A DNA stretch of 64,000 nt from Alphaproteobacteria bacterium (GCA_030424845.1 JAUHWC010000001.1:849047-913046); one strand, 5' to 3'. Numbered from the stretch's first letter, positions 9,869 to 19,515 are shown. Translations and numbers: made by a program. Notes: generated by a model from the sequence alone, not told the origin.

Positions 9869-11286
9869 AGGACGGCCCTCGCCATGCCGGGTCGAGACCT
9901 GTCGCTTCGTGCAGTGGCCGCAGGATGGCTGTCGTGCCGGGTTTTCTCCCACTGCGGTGAGCCGCCACGCAAGGTGCGAAGATATGCCATCAGCGCACGC
10001 CGCCCGGCCATGATGGCAATCACGTTCGTCACCGGAATGCGCAGCACCGCCATGATGCCTTCCTTCGCGCCATGCTCCCTGGCGGTAAAGGCAAAGCGCA
10101 TGATCGCCCGCCAGGCAAAGCTGGCAAGATTGGCGGTCACGAGGACGCTCAGCAGAGGGTCAGCCTGCCAGGGCCGATCCACCCCCAGTTCGCCCAGCAG
10201 GAAGAACAGGCTTGCCAGCAGGAAGAAGGCATAGCCGCAGGCGAGCACCAGTGCGGCGAATGGGCCACGACGATCGCGCAGGCGCATCCAGTTTTCTGCA
10301 AGCCCGGCCTCCCAGCCGAGCCGGTCCCAGCCTTGCAAGCCGATACCGCGGACCCAGCGTGCCTTCTGCCGCACCGCTTCATCGAGGCGGGCAGGGAAAT
10401 AGGCCCGCGTTGCCACGAGAGAGCCATCCTCTCCGCGCACCCGCAGGAAGCGCGATCGGCCACCGACAGCCTGCACGCGCATGCCGAGTTCATAATCTTC
10501 CGTCAGCGATTCGACTGAGAACGGTCCGTTGCCGCCATCCATTCGCTCCATTGCCTGAAGCATGCGGCGGTCAAGCGCGCAGCCGACGCCCGCGGCAGGC
10601 AGGCACGTTCCCAACAAGTCGCGCACGACCATGTTCTTGCCATGCGCTTCGGCAAACTCCTCGCAGTAATGACTCCCGACCCAGCGCGAGTTCTCCTGCG
10701 GCAGGGGCACGACCGGAATCTGCACGAACTGCGCCCGGTCCAGGGCACTGTCCATCAGCCCCAACTCTGCCGGATCGACCATGTCCTCGGCATCATGCAG
10801 CAGGACCATCCGGAATGACACGCCGGTGCGGTCCTCATCGACCTCCATCGCGCGATAGAGGCGGTTGAGACAATCCGCCTTGGTCGAGGGACCATTGCAA
10901 TCGTGCACCACCAGGCGCACGCGGCGATCCGCCCCCGCAGCCCGCATGGCAGCCTCCATGGTCGCCATGTCGTTGCGATAGACACCGACGTAAATGACAT
11001 AGTCCTGGTGCGTCCAGGCTTGCAGCGCATGGGCGATGGTGTGCTCGATCACCTTTTCTTCATGCCAGGCCGGAATGAACACCGCGGCGTTCCCCGAAAG
11101 CCTGCGAGACCGCACATCCTCGCGGCGCAATGTCAGGCGCGGGACCTTGCGGGTCAGTCGCATCCAGCCCCAGATTCCGTCGACCAGCAATTCGTCGATT
11201 GCACCGAGCAGAAAGAAGAAGCCCGCAAACAGCAGAAGCTCGCGTTCGATGAGCCCCAGCAATGCCAGGAAAGACCAGTCCCCCAT
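9865..11286 (-). CDS. NfrB-like family 2 glycosyltransferase
   Basis: Membrane glycosyltransferase of 473 residues. Two N-terminal helices precede a GT-A domain with FIPAWHEEKVI, the metal-binding HDAEDMV (DxD-like), the TEDYELG acceptor motif and QKARWVRG (the Q/RxxRW motif of processive GT2 enzymes). Two or three further helices sit near residues 350-400. The layout matches NfrB (the N4 phage adsorption protein B family), which works with an outer-membrane NfrA partner in making a surface polysaccharide. The next gene, overlapping by four bases, looks like that partner but is interrupted. The C-terminal ~40 residues are basic and probably disordered. Confidence 0.85.
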   Translation of the reverse strand: MGDWSFLALLGLIERELLLFAGFFFLLGAIDELLVDGIWGWMRLTRKVPRLTLRREDVRSRRLSGNAAVFIPAWHEEKVIEHTIAHALQAWTHQDYVIYVGVYRNDMATMEAAMRAAGADRRVRLVVHDCNGPSTKADCLNRLYRAMEVDEDRTGVSFRMVLLHDAEDMVDPAELGLMDSALDRAQFVQIPVVPLPQENSRWVGSHYCEEFAEAHGKNMVVRDLLGTCLPAAGVGCALDRRMLQAMERMDGGNGPFSVESLTEDYELGMRVQAVGGRSRFLRVRGEDGSLVATRAYFPARLDEAVRQKARWVRGIGLQGWDRLGWEAGLAENWMRLRDRRGPFAALVLACGYAFFLLASLFFLLGELGVDRPWQADPLLSVLVTANLASFAWRAIMRFAFTAREHGAKEGIMAVLRIPVTNVIAIMAGRRALMAYLRTLRGGSPQWEKTRHDSHPAATARSDRSRPGMARAVL

Positions 11287-11408
11287 AAGCCCCCGACCGT
11301 ACCCCTTTGAAACTATTGATGTGCAGGACTATCGAAATCGGAAAAAAAGGCAATGCTGCGGCCGGAACGCTTGCATGTTTGGTGCATTTGCGAAATGTGA
11401 CCCTGCAT

Positions 11409-12623
11409 ATGGCCAGCAAACCAATCATCAAAGCCGTCCAGCGCCAGTTCAAGGCGCTGTTTGTGTCCGACGCTTTCGAAGGCGTGCTCCTGATCGCCGT
11501 CGCGGCAGCCGCCATGTTCGTGGCGAACTCAGCCGTCTCGGACAGCTACCATCAGCTGTTCCACGGGGAATTGTTCCCCAGTGAGACCTTCAAGCTCAAC
11601 ACGCTGCATCTGTGGATCAACGATGCGCTGATGGTGATCTTCTTCTTCGTCGTCGGTCTCGAGGTGAAGCGGGAGCTGATATCGGGCAACCTGGCTGATC
11701 CCAAGCAACGCACCCTGCCGGTGCTGGCCGCGATTGCCGGCATGGGCGCGCCGGCGCTGGTTTATGTCCTGATCGCCGGCGGCAACCCGGAACTGACGCG
11801 CGGCTGGGCCATTCCGGCCGCCACGGACATCGCCTTTGCCATGGGCGTCGTCGGCCTCCTCGGCTCGCGCGTTCCGGCCGTGCTGCGACTGTTCCTGCTC
11901 ACCGTGGCCATCGTCGATGACATTGGCGCGGTGATGATCATCGCCATATTCTACACCGCGAACCTGAAGCTGGCATGGTTGATCGGCTCGCTGGTGGTGG
12001 TGGGCTTGATGGTCGCCATGAACCGGATGCGGGTGGACAAGGTCTCGCTCTACATCCTTGCCGCCGTGGTGCTGTGGTACTGCGTGCTCAACTCCGGCGT
12101 GCATGCGACCATCGCCGGCGTGATGGCTGCATTGACCATCCCGATGCACAAGAAGGACGGCAATTCCATGCTGGAGAACCTCGAGCATGGCCTCGTCGGC
12201 TGGAACGCCTACCTCGTGGTGCCGGTATTCGGCTTCGCCAATGCCGGCGTGGACATCTCCGACCTTGGCCTTGAAGCCCTGCTCGATCCGCTTCCCCTGG
12301 CTGTTGCGGCCGGCCTTGTGGTGGGCAAGCAGCTGGGCATTTTCTCCTGCGTGTTTGCAGCGGACAAGCTGGGTATCGCCAAGAAACCGCCCGGGTGCAG
12401 TTGGGCCGAAGTCTGGGGCGTGACCGTGCTGTGCGGCATCGGTTTCACCATGTCGCTGTTCATCGGCGAACTGGCATTCCCGGGCTATCGCTTGCTGATC
12501 GACGAGGCAAAGATCGGCATCCTGACCGGCTCGCTGATCTCGGCGATCATGGGCTACATCATCCTGCGCATGACCACCAGCCATCCGGAAGAAAAGGACG
12601 ATCCCTACGATCCGGTGGTGTGA
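11409..12623 (+). CDS. nhaA: Na+/H+ antiporter NhaA
   Basis: Inner-membrane antiporter that expels Na+ in exchange for protons and helps keep internal pH. The protein is 404 residues with about 12 transmembrane helices. It contains the NhaA signatures FFFVVGLEVKRE (helix 2 region), PAATDIAFAMGV and LTVAIVDDIGAVMII, the last holding the paired aspartates that bind the ion. The ATG at 11409 is chosen because the family begins shortly before a conserved FxxSDAxEGVLL segment; the in-frame ATG at 11307 would add 34 uncharacteristic residues. It is transcribed alone and ends at a strong bidirectional terminator. Confidence 0.94.
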   Translation: MASKPIIKAVQRQFKALFVSDAFEGVLLIAVAAAAMFVANSAVSDSYHQLFHGELFPSETFKLNTLHLWINDALMVIFFFVVGLEVKRELISGNLADPKQRTLPVLAAIAGMGAPALVYVLIAGGNPELTRGWAIPAATDIAFAMGVVGLLGSRVPAVLRLFLLTVAIVDDIGAVMIIAIFYTANLKLAWLIGSLVVVGLMVAMNRMRVDKVSLYILAAVVLWYCVLNSGVHATIAGVMAALTIPMHKKDGNSMLENLEHGLVGWNAYLVVPVFGFANAGVDISDLGLEALLDPLPLAVAAGLVVGKQLGIFSCVFAADKLGIAKKPPGCSWAEVWGVTVLCGIGFTMSLFIGELAFPGYRLLIDEAKIGILTGSLISAIMGYIILRMTTSHPEEKDDPYDPVV

Positions 12624-12650
12624 TCCTAGACCCGCCTGACGGCAGGCACG

Positions 12651-12686
12651 AAAAAAGGCGGCAGGTCACCACCTGCCGCCTTTTTC
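12651..12686. terminator. Bidirectional rho-independent terminator (nhaA / DUF3297)
   Basis: A-run, GGCGGCAGGT stem, short CAC loop, ACCTGCCGCC stem, T-run. The hairpin has A's on its left and T's on its right, so it can end transcription from both the plus-strand nhaA and the convergent minus-strand DUF3297 gene. Confidence 0.85.
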
Positions 12687-12713
12687 ATGTCCGGCGATCA
12701 ATTGCGCCGCGGA

Positions 12714-12995
12714 TCAGGCCTTGGCCACCGGCGGGTTCTCGCCCAGGTCCTCGTACCAGGCTTCCACCGGCCCGTTGAGCTTGATCGTCAGCGGGCGGCC
12801 CTTGCGATCCACGGTCTTGCCGGCCTGCACGCGCACCCAGCCTTCGGAAATGCAATATTCCTCGATATCGGTGCGCACGCGATCCTTGAACCTGATACCG
12901 ATGCCGCGTTGCAGCTTTTCGGCATCGAAAAAGGCGCTGTTCGGATCGATCGCGATGCGATCGGGCGGGATGTCGTTTGCAGTTTCTTCGCTCAT
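12714..12995 (-). CDS. DUF3297 family protein
   Basis: Small conserved cytoplasmic protein of 93 residues with no known activity. It contains the family's core GIGIRFKDR, VEEYC-like IEEYCISEGWVR and RKGRPLTIKLNGPVE segments. The start at ATG 12995 (MSEETAND) is preferred over ATG 13013 because the six extra residues do not match the family's usual N-terminus. It is a single gene convergent with nhaA and separated from tRNA-Leu by about 160 bases in which no gene is seen. Confidence 0.85.
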   Translation of the reverse strand: MSEETANDIPPDRIAIDPNSAFFDAEKLQRGIGIRFKDRVRTDIEEYCISEGWVRVQAGKTVDRKGRPLTIKLNGPVEAWYEDLGENPPVAKA

Positions 12996-13159
12996 GGATG
13001 CGCGCTTAGCCACGCCGCGGAGCCAAAATCAATCTCCCATCGGCACACCCATGCCGATTTTCCTGCCAAACCCCCATGATCGGCTTGCCCTTTTCGCCTT
13101 GGCCTTTTAAGGGCGGCTCCCTGTTTGTCAGGCGTTTGCCTGAAGGAATTCGTCGGGCC

Positions 13160-13244
13160 GCGGGCGTGGCGGAACTGGTAGACGCGCTGGTTTTAGGTAC
13201 CAGTATCGAAAGATGTGGGGGTTCGATTCCCTCCGCCCGCACCA
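13160..13244 (+). tRNA. tRNA-Leu (anticodon TAG)
   Basis: An 85-nt cloverleaf including an encoded CCA. The acceptor stem is GCGGGCG paired with CGCCCGC. The anticodon loop TTTTAGG gives anticodon TAG, which reads CTA leucine codons. The long variable arm (TATCGAAAGATGTG region) is as expected for a class II tRNA. The T-arm GTTCGATTC is canonical. Confidence 0.96.
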
Positions 13245-13291
13245 GTTCCCCTGTGTACTGGGCTCGAAAAGCTGTTGAGAAGGCACGGTAA

Positions 13292-14743
13292 ATGCAGATT
13301 GTCGAAACCACCAATGAAGGCCTGAAGCGCGCCTATACGCTGACCATTGCGGCAGCCGATATCGAAGCGCGTATCGATTCTGAGGTGAAGAAGATCGCCC
13401 CCCAGGTACGCATGCCTGGTTTCCGCCCGGGCAAGGTGCCCGCCAACCTCATCCGCAAGATGCACGGCGATGCGCTGCATTCCGATGCGCTGAACGCCAC
13501 GCTGCGCGAATCGGTTGAAGGCCTGATCAGTGAAAAGAAACTGCGCCCGGCGCTGCAGCCCAAGGTCGACATGGCCGATGGCTATGAGCAGGGCAAGGAC
13601 GCGGAACTGTCGGTTGAAATCGAAGTGCTGCCCGATATCGAGGCTCCCTCGATCGAAGGCCTCAAGCTGGAAAAGCTGAACGTGCCGGTTTCCGATGAAG
13701 CCCTGGACGAAGCACTGGGCCGCCTCGCATCCAGCCAGAAGAGCTACAAGGATGCGGCCAAGAGCAAGAAGGCTGCCGACGGTGACCAGGTCATCATCGA
13801 TTTCGTGGGCCGCGTGGACGGCGTGGAATTCGAAGGCGGCAAGGCCGAAAACACCCCGCTGGTGCTCGGTTCCGGCCAGTTCATTCCCGGCTTCGAAGAC
13901 CAGCTGAAGGGCGTGAAGACCGGTGACACCAAGACCATCACCGTCACCTTCCCCGAAGATTATCCGGCTGAACACCTCGCCGGAAAGGATGCCGAATTCG
14001 ACGTGACGGTCCAGGCCGTGAAGGTCGAAACCGAAACCAAGATCGATGACGAGTTCGCCAAGGGGCTGGGCCTCGAAGGCCTCGACAAGCTGAAGGAGCT
14101 GATGAAGGGCCAGCTGGAGCAGGAAACTGCCGGCCTCACCCGCACGCAGATGAAGCGCCAGCTGCTCGACAAGCTGGCTGCCGATCATGACTTCGAAGTG
14201 CCGCCGACCATGGTCGAGGCCGAGTTCCAGCAGATCTGGAACCAGCTGCAGCAGGAAGCCGCCCGCGAGGAGGATCCCGAAGCAGCGCAGAAGGAAATCG
14301 AGAACGACAAGGAAGACTACAAGCGCATCGCCGAGCGTCGCGTGCGCCTGGGCCTGCTGCTGTCCGAAATCGGCCAGGCCAACGGCGTGGAAGTCAGCAG
14401 CCAGGAAATGTCCATGCTGATCCAGCAGGCTGCCCAGCAGTACAGCCCCAATGATCGCGAACGCTTCATCGAATACGTCCGCAACGAGCCGATGGCACAG
14501 GCCCAGCTGCGCGCACCGCTGTATGAAGACAAGGTCGTGGATTTCCTGTTCGACAAGGCCGAAGTGACCGAGCGCGATGTGACGCGCGAGGAGCTTGAAG
14601 CTGCCATCGAAGCGGAAGAAGCGCCGGCTGAAACCGCAAAGAAGCCCGCCGCGAAGAAGAAGGCCGCCGCAAAGAAGCCCGCCGCGAAGAAGAAGGCCGC
14701 CGCGAAGAAGCCGGCTGCCAAGAAGGCTGCTGCGAAGAAGTAA
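13292..14743 (+). CDS. tig: Trigger factor with a lysine-rich tail
   Basis: Ribosome-associated chaperone and peptidyl-prolyl isomerase that meets nascent chains at the exit tunnel. The N-terminal ribosome-binding domain contains MPGFRPGKVP (around residue 45), matching the family's GFRxGKxP signature. An FKBP-type PPIase domain follows (about residues 155-240, with VIIDFVGRVDGVEFEGG), then a long helical chaperone domain. The last ~40 residues are an added Lys/Ala/Pro tail of repeated PAAKK and AAAKK units, which makes the protein 483 residues against the usual ~430. clpP and clpX lie 4 kb further on, a common neighbourhood for tig. Confidence 0.95.
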   Translation: MQIVETTNEGLKRAYTLTIAAADIEARIDSEVKKIAPQVRMPGFRPGKVPANLIRKMHGDALHSDALNATLRESVEGLISEKKLRPALQPKVDMADGYEQGKDAELSVEIEVLPDIEAPSIEGLKLEKLNVPVSDEALDEALGRLASSQKSYKDAAKSKKAADGDQVIIDFVGRVDGVEFEGGKAENTPLVLGSGQFIPGFEDQLKGVKTGDTKTITVTFPEDYPAEHLAGKDAEFDVTVQAVKVETETKIDDEFAKGLGLEGLDKLKELMKGQLEQETAGLTRTQMKRQLLDKLAADHDFEVPPTMVEAEFQQIWNQLQQEAAREEDPEAAQKEIENDKEDYKRIAERRVRLGLLLSEIGQANGVEVSSQEMSMLIQQAAQQYSPNDRERFIEYVRNEPMAQAQLRAPLYEDKVVDFLFDKAEVTERDVTREELEAAIEAEEAPAETAKKPAAKKKAAAKKPAAKKKAAAKKPAAKKAAAKK

Positions 14744-14779
14744 GTTTCCGGCTGGCACCTTGCCAACCAACACACGAAG

Positions 14780-14816
14780 AAGGGCGGCCCCGCGATTTGC
14801 AGGGCCGCCCTTTTCT
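14780..14816 (+). terminator. Rho-independent terminator after tig
   Basis: GGGCGGCCC stem (14782-14790), an 11-base loop, GGGCCGCCC (14802-14810), then TTTTCTT. A purine-rich run precedes it, so it may also serve the convergent TonB-receptor gene. Confidence 0.85.
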
Positions 14817-14841
14817 TATGCGGCAGCGACCAGCTCGCGGA

Positions 14842-17064
14842 TCAGAAGGTACCGGAGACGGTCAGGTTCAGGACCGTGCCGATCTTGAGGCGGCGATCCT
14901 CGGTGAACAGCACCGGCGAGACATCGCGCGGCCCATCGTAGATCACGCGCTGGAGCACGTTCCCGCCGTTGAAGACATTGCCGACGCGGAAACGCACCGT
15001 CAGCCCCATGACGTCCTTGTGCTCCACATAGACCGCGCCGAAAGTGGACACATTGTAGTCGAGGGTTTCCTCGGCCACCCGGTATCGCCGCGCATTCTGC
15101 GTGTCGCGGAATTCCAGTCCCCAGGCGATGTCGGTTTGTGGAATGTCATGCCGGAAATCGAAGCGGATCTCGAACGGCGAATTGCCGTCGAAGCGGCGAT
15201 TGACGAAAGTAACGGGATCGATCAGCGAACTGTCCTCGGCAGTCATGCGCACGTCCAGTTGCGCGCCGTTCCAGCCAAGCGGGGCCAGCTCGAGCCTGCC
15301 GTTGAAGCGCAAGCCATAACGATGCGCGCTGGAGATATTGCCGCGTGCCTCGCCGCCGTCGGCAGTCGGGATGATGATGAGGAAATCCTCGATCCGATGA
15401 TCGAACAGCGCCAGCGTGGCCGAACCCCAGCGCCCGAAATTCTTGGAAATCTCCAGCTCGCTCTCCCAGCTCTGCTGCGGGCGCAGCTGGTTGTTGCCGG
15501 CACTCTCGTTCTCGTCGGTCAGGTTCACGCTGGCGAGAAAGTCGCTGAAGTTGAGCTGGCCGACGCGGCGTGCCACTTCCAGGCTGATGTCGAAACCTCC
15601 GCCGGGCGCCCAGGCAAATGAGATGCTGCCCTTGGGCCGCTGGAATGTGCGCGACAGGGCGTTGATGCCCGTCTGCGAGATCTGCGAATACTCTGCGCCG
15701 GCAGCGACCTGGACCGACAGGTTGTCGGTGATCGAGGTGCCGAAACTCAGGATCGATTCATACCGCTCCTCGCGCACCCCGCCGACACCGGCAGGGAACG
15801 GAATTTCGACAAAGCTTTCCTGCGCCGGATCGAACAGGAACAGGCTGCCGACATTGTCCAGCCGGTTGAACGCCGCTTCTGCCGACAGCTGCCAGTCACC
15901 GCCCAGCATTCCCCAGCTGTATTCGCCGCGCGCAATCCGCTCGCCCTGGTCGCTCACGCGCTGGAACCGGCTGCCGCTGGTCGGCAAGGTATCGAGATCG
16001 AGCAGCGACTGGGTGCGGAAGTTGCCATGCTCGAAGCTTTCCAGCCCGATCAGCTTCAGCCGCCCGGGGCCAAGCGGGAATTCGATATCCGCGCCGATCT
16101 CGTAGAAATGCTCGTTGTTCTGCGAGCGGAAGCGCTCGAGGAAGGATGGCAGCGGATTTCCCGGAACACGCTCTTCCTGTTCCTTGCTGCGGAAGATTGT
16201 CAGCCCGCCCGAAAGGTTGATGTTCATCGCCAAGTCGGGGGCAACATCGAAGGCGAAATTGCCGGTCAGTGTAGGTCGCTGGAAAGGTGCGGACTGGATG
16301 TTGAAGCGTTCGTCCACACCCAGCGAATCGGTGAAGATCGCCGGCCCGCGCGAGCCGCGGATGAAGCTGCCGACATCGAGCCCGATGGAATAATCCACCC
16401 AGGCCGCGGAACCGCGAACAGAGATATTGCCTTCCGACCAACCGATCGGGGCGGGACCGGTGGAATACTGCGGGCGCCATGAGAACTGGCCCGACATGCC
16501 GCCTGATTCGACGATGACATTGGCGACCTGTCCTGAAAGACCCGGGATCTCCAGCGTCGCACCGTCGACGATTTCCACCCGGATCACGTTGGAAACGGGG
16601 ATGCGGGACAGTTCGTCGCGGACGCTGGTGGACTTGCTGGAAATGCGATCGCCGTTGATCAGCAGGTTACCCGAAGCCTCGCCAAAGCCGCGTCCGCCAC
16701 CTCCACCGCCACCGCCGGGGCCGCCCCCCTCGATGTTGAAGCCGGGAATCTGTTCGACCACGTCTAGCGCCGTGCGCGGCGCGATGGAGGCGAAATCGGC
16801 CGGGTAATAGGTGCGCGGGGCGCTGGTGAGGGCAAAATCGGTTTGCGGCGCCGTATCCTGCCGGGGTGTGGTACCGGCGATGTCCTCCACCGGATTGCCG
16901 CTGTCCTGCTCCTCCGCATGCGCGCAAAGGGGCAGGACCGCGCCCGAAATGGCTACGGCCAAAGCAAACCGCCCCGATCCTGTCAGGAAGCGCCTCAAGC
17001 CAAAATCCCCATCCTGTTGATTTTGTCCACTCCCGCTAGACCTGATCAACTTAAGGAACAACAT
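14842..17064 (-). CDS. TonB-dependent outer-membrane receptor
   Basis: A 740-residue outer-membrane receptor. A basic N-terminus and hydrophobic signal segment end at LPLCAHA (about residue 49). A plug domain follows with TALDVVEQIPGFNIEGG, LLINGDRIS and IRVEIVDGA, then a long beta-barrel. The final residues LNLTVSGTF end in Phe, the outer-membrane insertion signal. The substrate is unknown; no ferric-siderophore or vitamin genes are nearby. A run of eight glycines lies in the plug, just after the TonB-receptor-like PGF motif. The gene starts 18 bases after the amidase gene ends on the same strand, so the two may form an operon. Confidence 0.88.
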   Translation of the reverse strand: MLFLKLIRSSGSGQNQQDGDFGLRRFLTGSGRFALAVAISGAVLPLCAHAEEQDSGNPVEDIAGTTPRQDTAPQTDFALTSAPRTYYPADFASIAPRTALDVVEQIPGFNIEGGGPGGGGGGGGRGFGEASGNLLINGDRISSKSTSVRDELSRIPVSNVIRVEIVDGATLEIPGLSGQVANVIVESGGMSGQFSWRPQYSTGPAPIGWSEGNISVRGSAAWVDYSIGLDVGSFIRGSRGPAIFTDSLGVDERFNIQSAPFQRPTLTGNFAFDVAPDLAMNINLSGGLTIFRSKEQEERVPGNPLPSFLERFRSQNNEHFYEIGADIEFPLGPGRLKLIGLESFEHGNFRTQSLLDLDTLPTSGSRFQRVSDQGERIARGEYSWGMLGGDWQLSAEAAFNRLDNVGSLFLFDPAQESFVEIPFPAGVGGVREERYESILSFGTSITDNLSVQVAAGAEYSQISQTGINALSRTFQRPKGSISFAWAPGGGFDISLEVARRVGQLNFSDFLASVNLTDENESAGNNQLRPQQSWESELEISKNFGRWGSATLALFDHRIEDFLIIIPTADGGEARGNISSAHRYGLRFNGRLELAPLGWNGAQLDVRMTAEDSSLIDPVTFVNRRFDGNSPFEIRFDFRHDIPQTDIAWGLEFRDTQNARRYRVAEETLDYNVSTFGAVYVEHKDVMGLTVRFRVGNVFNGGNVLQRVIYDGPRDVSPVLFTEDRRLKIGTVLNLTVSGTF

Positions 17065-17082
17065 AGCAAATGTAATAAACTG

Positions 17083-18690
17083 TCAGTCTGAGCTTGGTGA
17101 CCAGGGCAAGAGCCCCGGTTCGCGCAGGGTTGCGCTGCGTACCCTTTCATAGGCTGCGCCTGCCAACAGCACCTGCGCATCAGCGCCCGCGCCGGCGATG
17201 AACGAGATACCGACGGGCAAGCCTTCTACATCACCCATCGGCACGGTCAGGTGCGGATATCCGGCGATTGCAGCCAGCGAACCGGCGCCGATTCCGGGCG
17301 TGAAATGATCGCCGAGCACCAGGTCGATGGGCCAGGCGGGCCCTTCGGTGGGCGCGACCAGCATGTCAAGGTCATGTTCGGCCAGAAGGCGGTCGATGCC
17401 TTGTTCCCCGGCAAGCCGCCTGGCGTTTGCGCGGGCGCGCAGGTATTCCGCCTCGTCGGTTGTCCGCAGCGACAATTCGAACACGTCCTGCCCGAACCAG
17501 CGCAACTCGGTCTCCGCATTGGCGATGTTGAAGGCGATCACATCGGCCAGCGAACGAACCGGTATATCGGCGGGCGAGCCTTGCAGGTAGGCATCCAGAC
17601 CTTCGCGCAGCTCGTAGAGCAGGACGGTATATTCGTCGTTCCACATTTCCTCAGGCGGCTCGAATTCGACATCGACCAGAACTGCACCGGCGGACACCAT
17701 GTCCGTCAGCGCCTGGCTGAAGGCGTCCCTGACCTGTCCGTTATCGCCAATCTGCTTGCCAAGCACACCGATGCGCAGCCCCTCGAGCGAGGAAGTGTGG
17801 AGCCCTTCGGTGAAGTCGCGCTGCGTCCCGCCTTCGGGCTCGGCGATGGCGGTAAGCAGCAAGGCCGCGCTCCAGACATTGCGGGCCATCGGGCCGGCGG
17901 TGTCCTGCGAAGCGCTGATCGGCACGATCAGTTCCTGGCTCACCAGCCCTACCGTGGGCTTGAAGCCGACGATGCCGTTGACGCTGGCCGGACACGTGAT
18001 CGATCCGTCCGTTTCGGTGCCGATGGCCGCCCATGCAAGGTTTGCGGCAACCGCTGCCCCGCTTCCGGACGAGGACCCGCAAGGGCTGCGGTCAGTGGCA
18101 TGGGGGTTGCGCGCCTGCCCTTCCACCGCGCTCCAACCGCTGGAGCTTTCGGACGAGCGGATGTTCGCCCATTCGGAAAGGTTGGTCTTGCCCAGAACCA
18201 CGCCGCCCGCCGCGCGCAGGCGGGCAACCAGCGGCGCATCGCGGCCGGTGTCATTCGCCGTCAGCGCCAGCGAGCCCGCCGTGGTGGGGAATTCGCGCGT
18301 TTCGATATTGTCCTTCACCAGCACGGTGCGCCCGGCAAGCGGCAAGCCCGACTCCCCCGCAGCGCGGGCATCGTCAGGGGCATCAGGGTTGGTAACGATC
18401 ACCGCATTGAGCATCGGCCCGGCATCGTCGATCTCGGCGATACGGCGCAGGTAGAGCGATGCCATGAATTCGGGCGTGATGCCGGGATCGTCCAGGGGCA
18501 TGCTCTCGGCCGTGACCGGATCCAGCATCGAGGGATCGATCCGGATCGGATCGGCATCGCCGGCGAGCAGCCTTGGCGGGCTGTGCGGGATGAATATCTC
18601 GGCATCAGGGTCTATTCCGTCCTGCGCCAGCAGGGGCGAAGAGACAACGAGAGCGGCAGCGCCCAGCAGGGCGGAACGGATCATCTTCAT
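17083..18690 (-). CDS. Exported amidase (amidase-signature family)
   Basis: Amidase-signature hydrolase of 535 residues with a signal peptide (MIRSALLGAAALVVSSPLLAQ), so probably periplasmic. The Ser-cisSer-Lys triad is visible: Lys in VLVKDNIE, the cis-Ser in SPCGSSSGSGAAVAA, and the nucleophile Ser in GTETDGSITCPAS. The last motif has Asp where most members have Gly (GTDTGGS), so the oxyanion loop is slightly unusual. The frame runs on for 205 codons upstream over the start of clpP on the other strand, but the signal peptide fixes the start at ATG 18690 (or 18684). The substrate is unknown; the TonB receptor downstream hints at a shared nutrient, which is inference. Confidence 0.87.
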   Translation of the reverse strand: MKMIRSALLGAAALVVSSPLLAQDGIDPDAEIFIPHSPPRLLAGDADPIRIDPSMLDPVTAESMPLDDPGITPEFMASLYLRRIAEIDDAGPMLNAVIVTNPDAPDDARAAGESGLPLAGRTVLVKDNIETREFPTTAGSLALTANDTGRDAPLVARLRAAGGVVLGKTNLSEWANIRSSESSSGWSAVEGQARNPHATDRSPCGSSSGSGAAVAANLAWAAIGTETDGSITCPASVNGIVGFKPTVGLVSQELIVPISASQDTAGPMARNVWSAALLLTAIAEPEGGTQRDFTEGLHTSSLEGLRIGVLGKQIGDNGQVRDAFSQALTDMVSAGAVLVDVEFEPPEEMWNDEYTVLLYELREGLDAYLQGSPADIPVRSLADVIAFNIANAETELRWFGQDVFELSLRTTDEAEYLRARANARRLAGEQGIDRLLAEHDLDMLVAPTEGPAWPIDLVLGDHFTPGIGAGSLAAIAGYPHLTVPMGDVEGLPVGISFIAGAGADAQVLLAGAAYERVRSATLREPGLLPWSPSSD

Positions 18691-18743
18691 GCCCGCGATC
18701 CTGCGCCCATCCACAGTGTTGCGCAAGCTTGCAGGGCTTTGCT

Positions 18744-18774
18744 CTTGAACATCAGGCATCCACGCGCGACATAG
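18744..18774 (+). promoter_or_regulatory. Candidate sigma-32 promoter of clpP
   Basis: CTTGAA at 18744-18749 and CGACATAG at 18767-18774, with a 17-base spacer, resemble the heat-shock consensus CTTGAA / CNCCATNT. It lies about 35 bases upstream of the clpP ATG, and rpoH is encoded in this window. The match of the -10 half is imperfect. Confidence 0.3.
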
Positions 18775-18805
18775 ACAGGCGAATACCAATCCAAGAGGAA
18801 TTTCC

Positions 18806-19489
18806 ATGTTCGACGTTTTCGGCGATGCCAAGGACCGCTTCACCACCGATCCCCTGACCGGCGCCCTGGTGCCGGTGGTGGTCGAATCCACCAGCCGCGG
18901 CGAACGCAGCTTCGACATCTTCAGCCGCCTGCTGCGTGAACGCATCGTCTTCGTCACCGGGCAGGTGGAAGACAACATGGCTTCGCTGATCGTGGCGCAG
19001 CTGCTGTTCCTGGAAAGCGAGAACTCGTCCGATATTTCCATGTACATCAACTCCCCCGGCGGCGTGGTGACGGCCGGCATGGCGATCCATGACACCATGC
19101 AGTACATCAAGCCCAAGGTGCGCACCGTCTGCATCGGCCAGGCCGCATCGATGGGCAGCTTCCTGCTGGCCGCCGGCGAGCCCGGCATGCGCGTGGCCCT
19201 GCCCAATGCCCGCATCATGATCCACCAGCCTTCCGGCGGCGCACGCGGCATGGCTTCGGACATCGAGATCCAGGCCAAGGAAATCCTGCGCATCAAGGCG
19301 CGCATGAATGACCTTTACGTGAAATACACCGGCCAGAGCCTGGAAGACATCGAGCGCGCGATGGACCGCGACACCTTCCTGGAAGCGGACGAAGCCAAGA
19401 AGTTCGGCCTGGTCGACCAGGTCTTCGCCCACCGCCCCAAGGGTTCTGCCGAGGATACCGAAGAAGGTTCCGGCGGCGCTCCGGAATAA
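18806..19489 (+). CDS. clpP: ATP-dependent Clp protease proteolytic subunit
   Basis: Serine protease that forms the double-heptamer chamber degrading proteins fed by ClpX or ClpA. The protein is 227 residues. The catalytic triad is visible as Ser115 in [11 protein letters not shown], His140 in [11 protein letters not shown] and an Asp near 189 in [12 protein letters not shown]. The C-terminal ~20 residues are acidic and Gly-rich, beyond the folded core. It starts at ATG 18806, preceded by AAGAGGAA. clpX follows 318 bases later on the same strand; a hairpin between them suggests that they are not transcribed only together. Confidence 0.97.
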   Translation: MFDVFGDAKDRFTTDPLTGALVPVVVESTSRGERSFDIFSRLLRERIVFVTGQVEDNMASLIVAQLLFLESENSSDISMYINSPGGVVTAGMAIHDTMQYIKPKVRTVCIGQAASMGSFLLAAGEPGMRVALPNARIMIHQPSGGARGMASDIEIQAKEILRIKARMNDLYVKYTGQSLEDIERAMDRDTFLEADEAKKFGLVDQVFAHRPKGSAEDTEEGSGGAPE

Positions 19490-19515
19490 TCGCGCATTTC
19501 TGCAAATTTGACGGT

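Noticed and set aside
18691..19305. Long upstream extension of the amidase frame
   Set aside because: It runs over clpP on the other strand, and the signal peptide at 18690 marks the true start.
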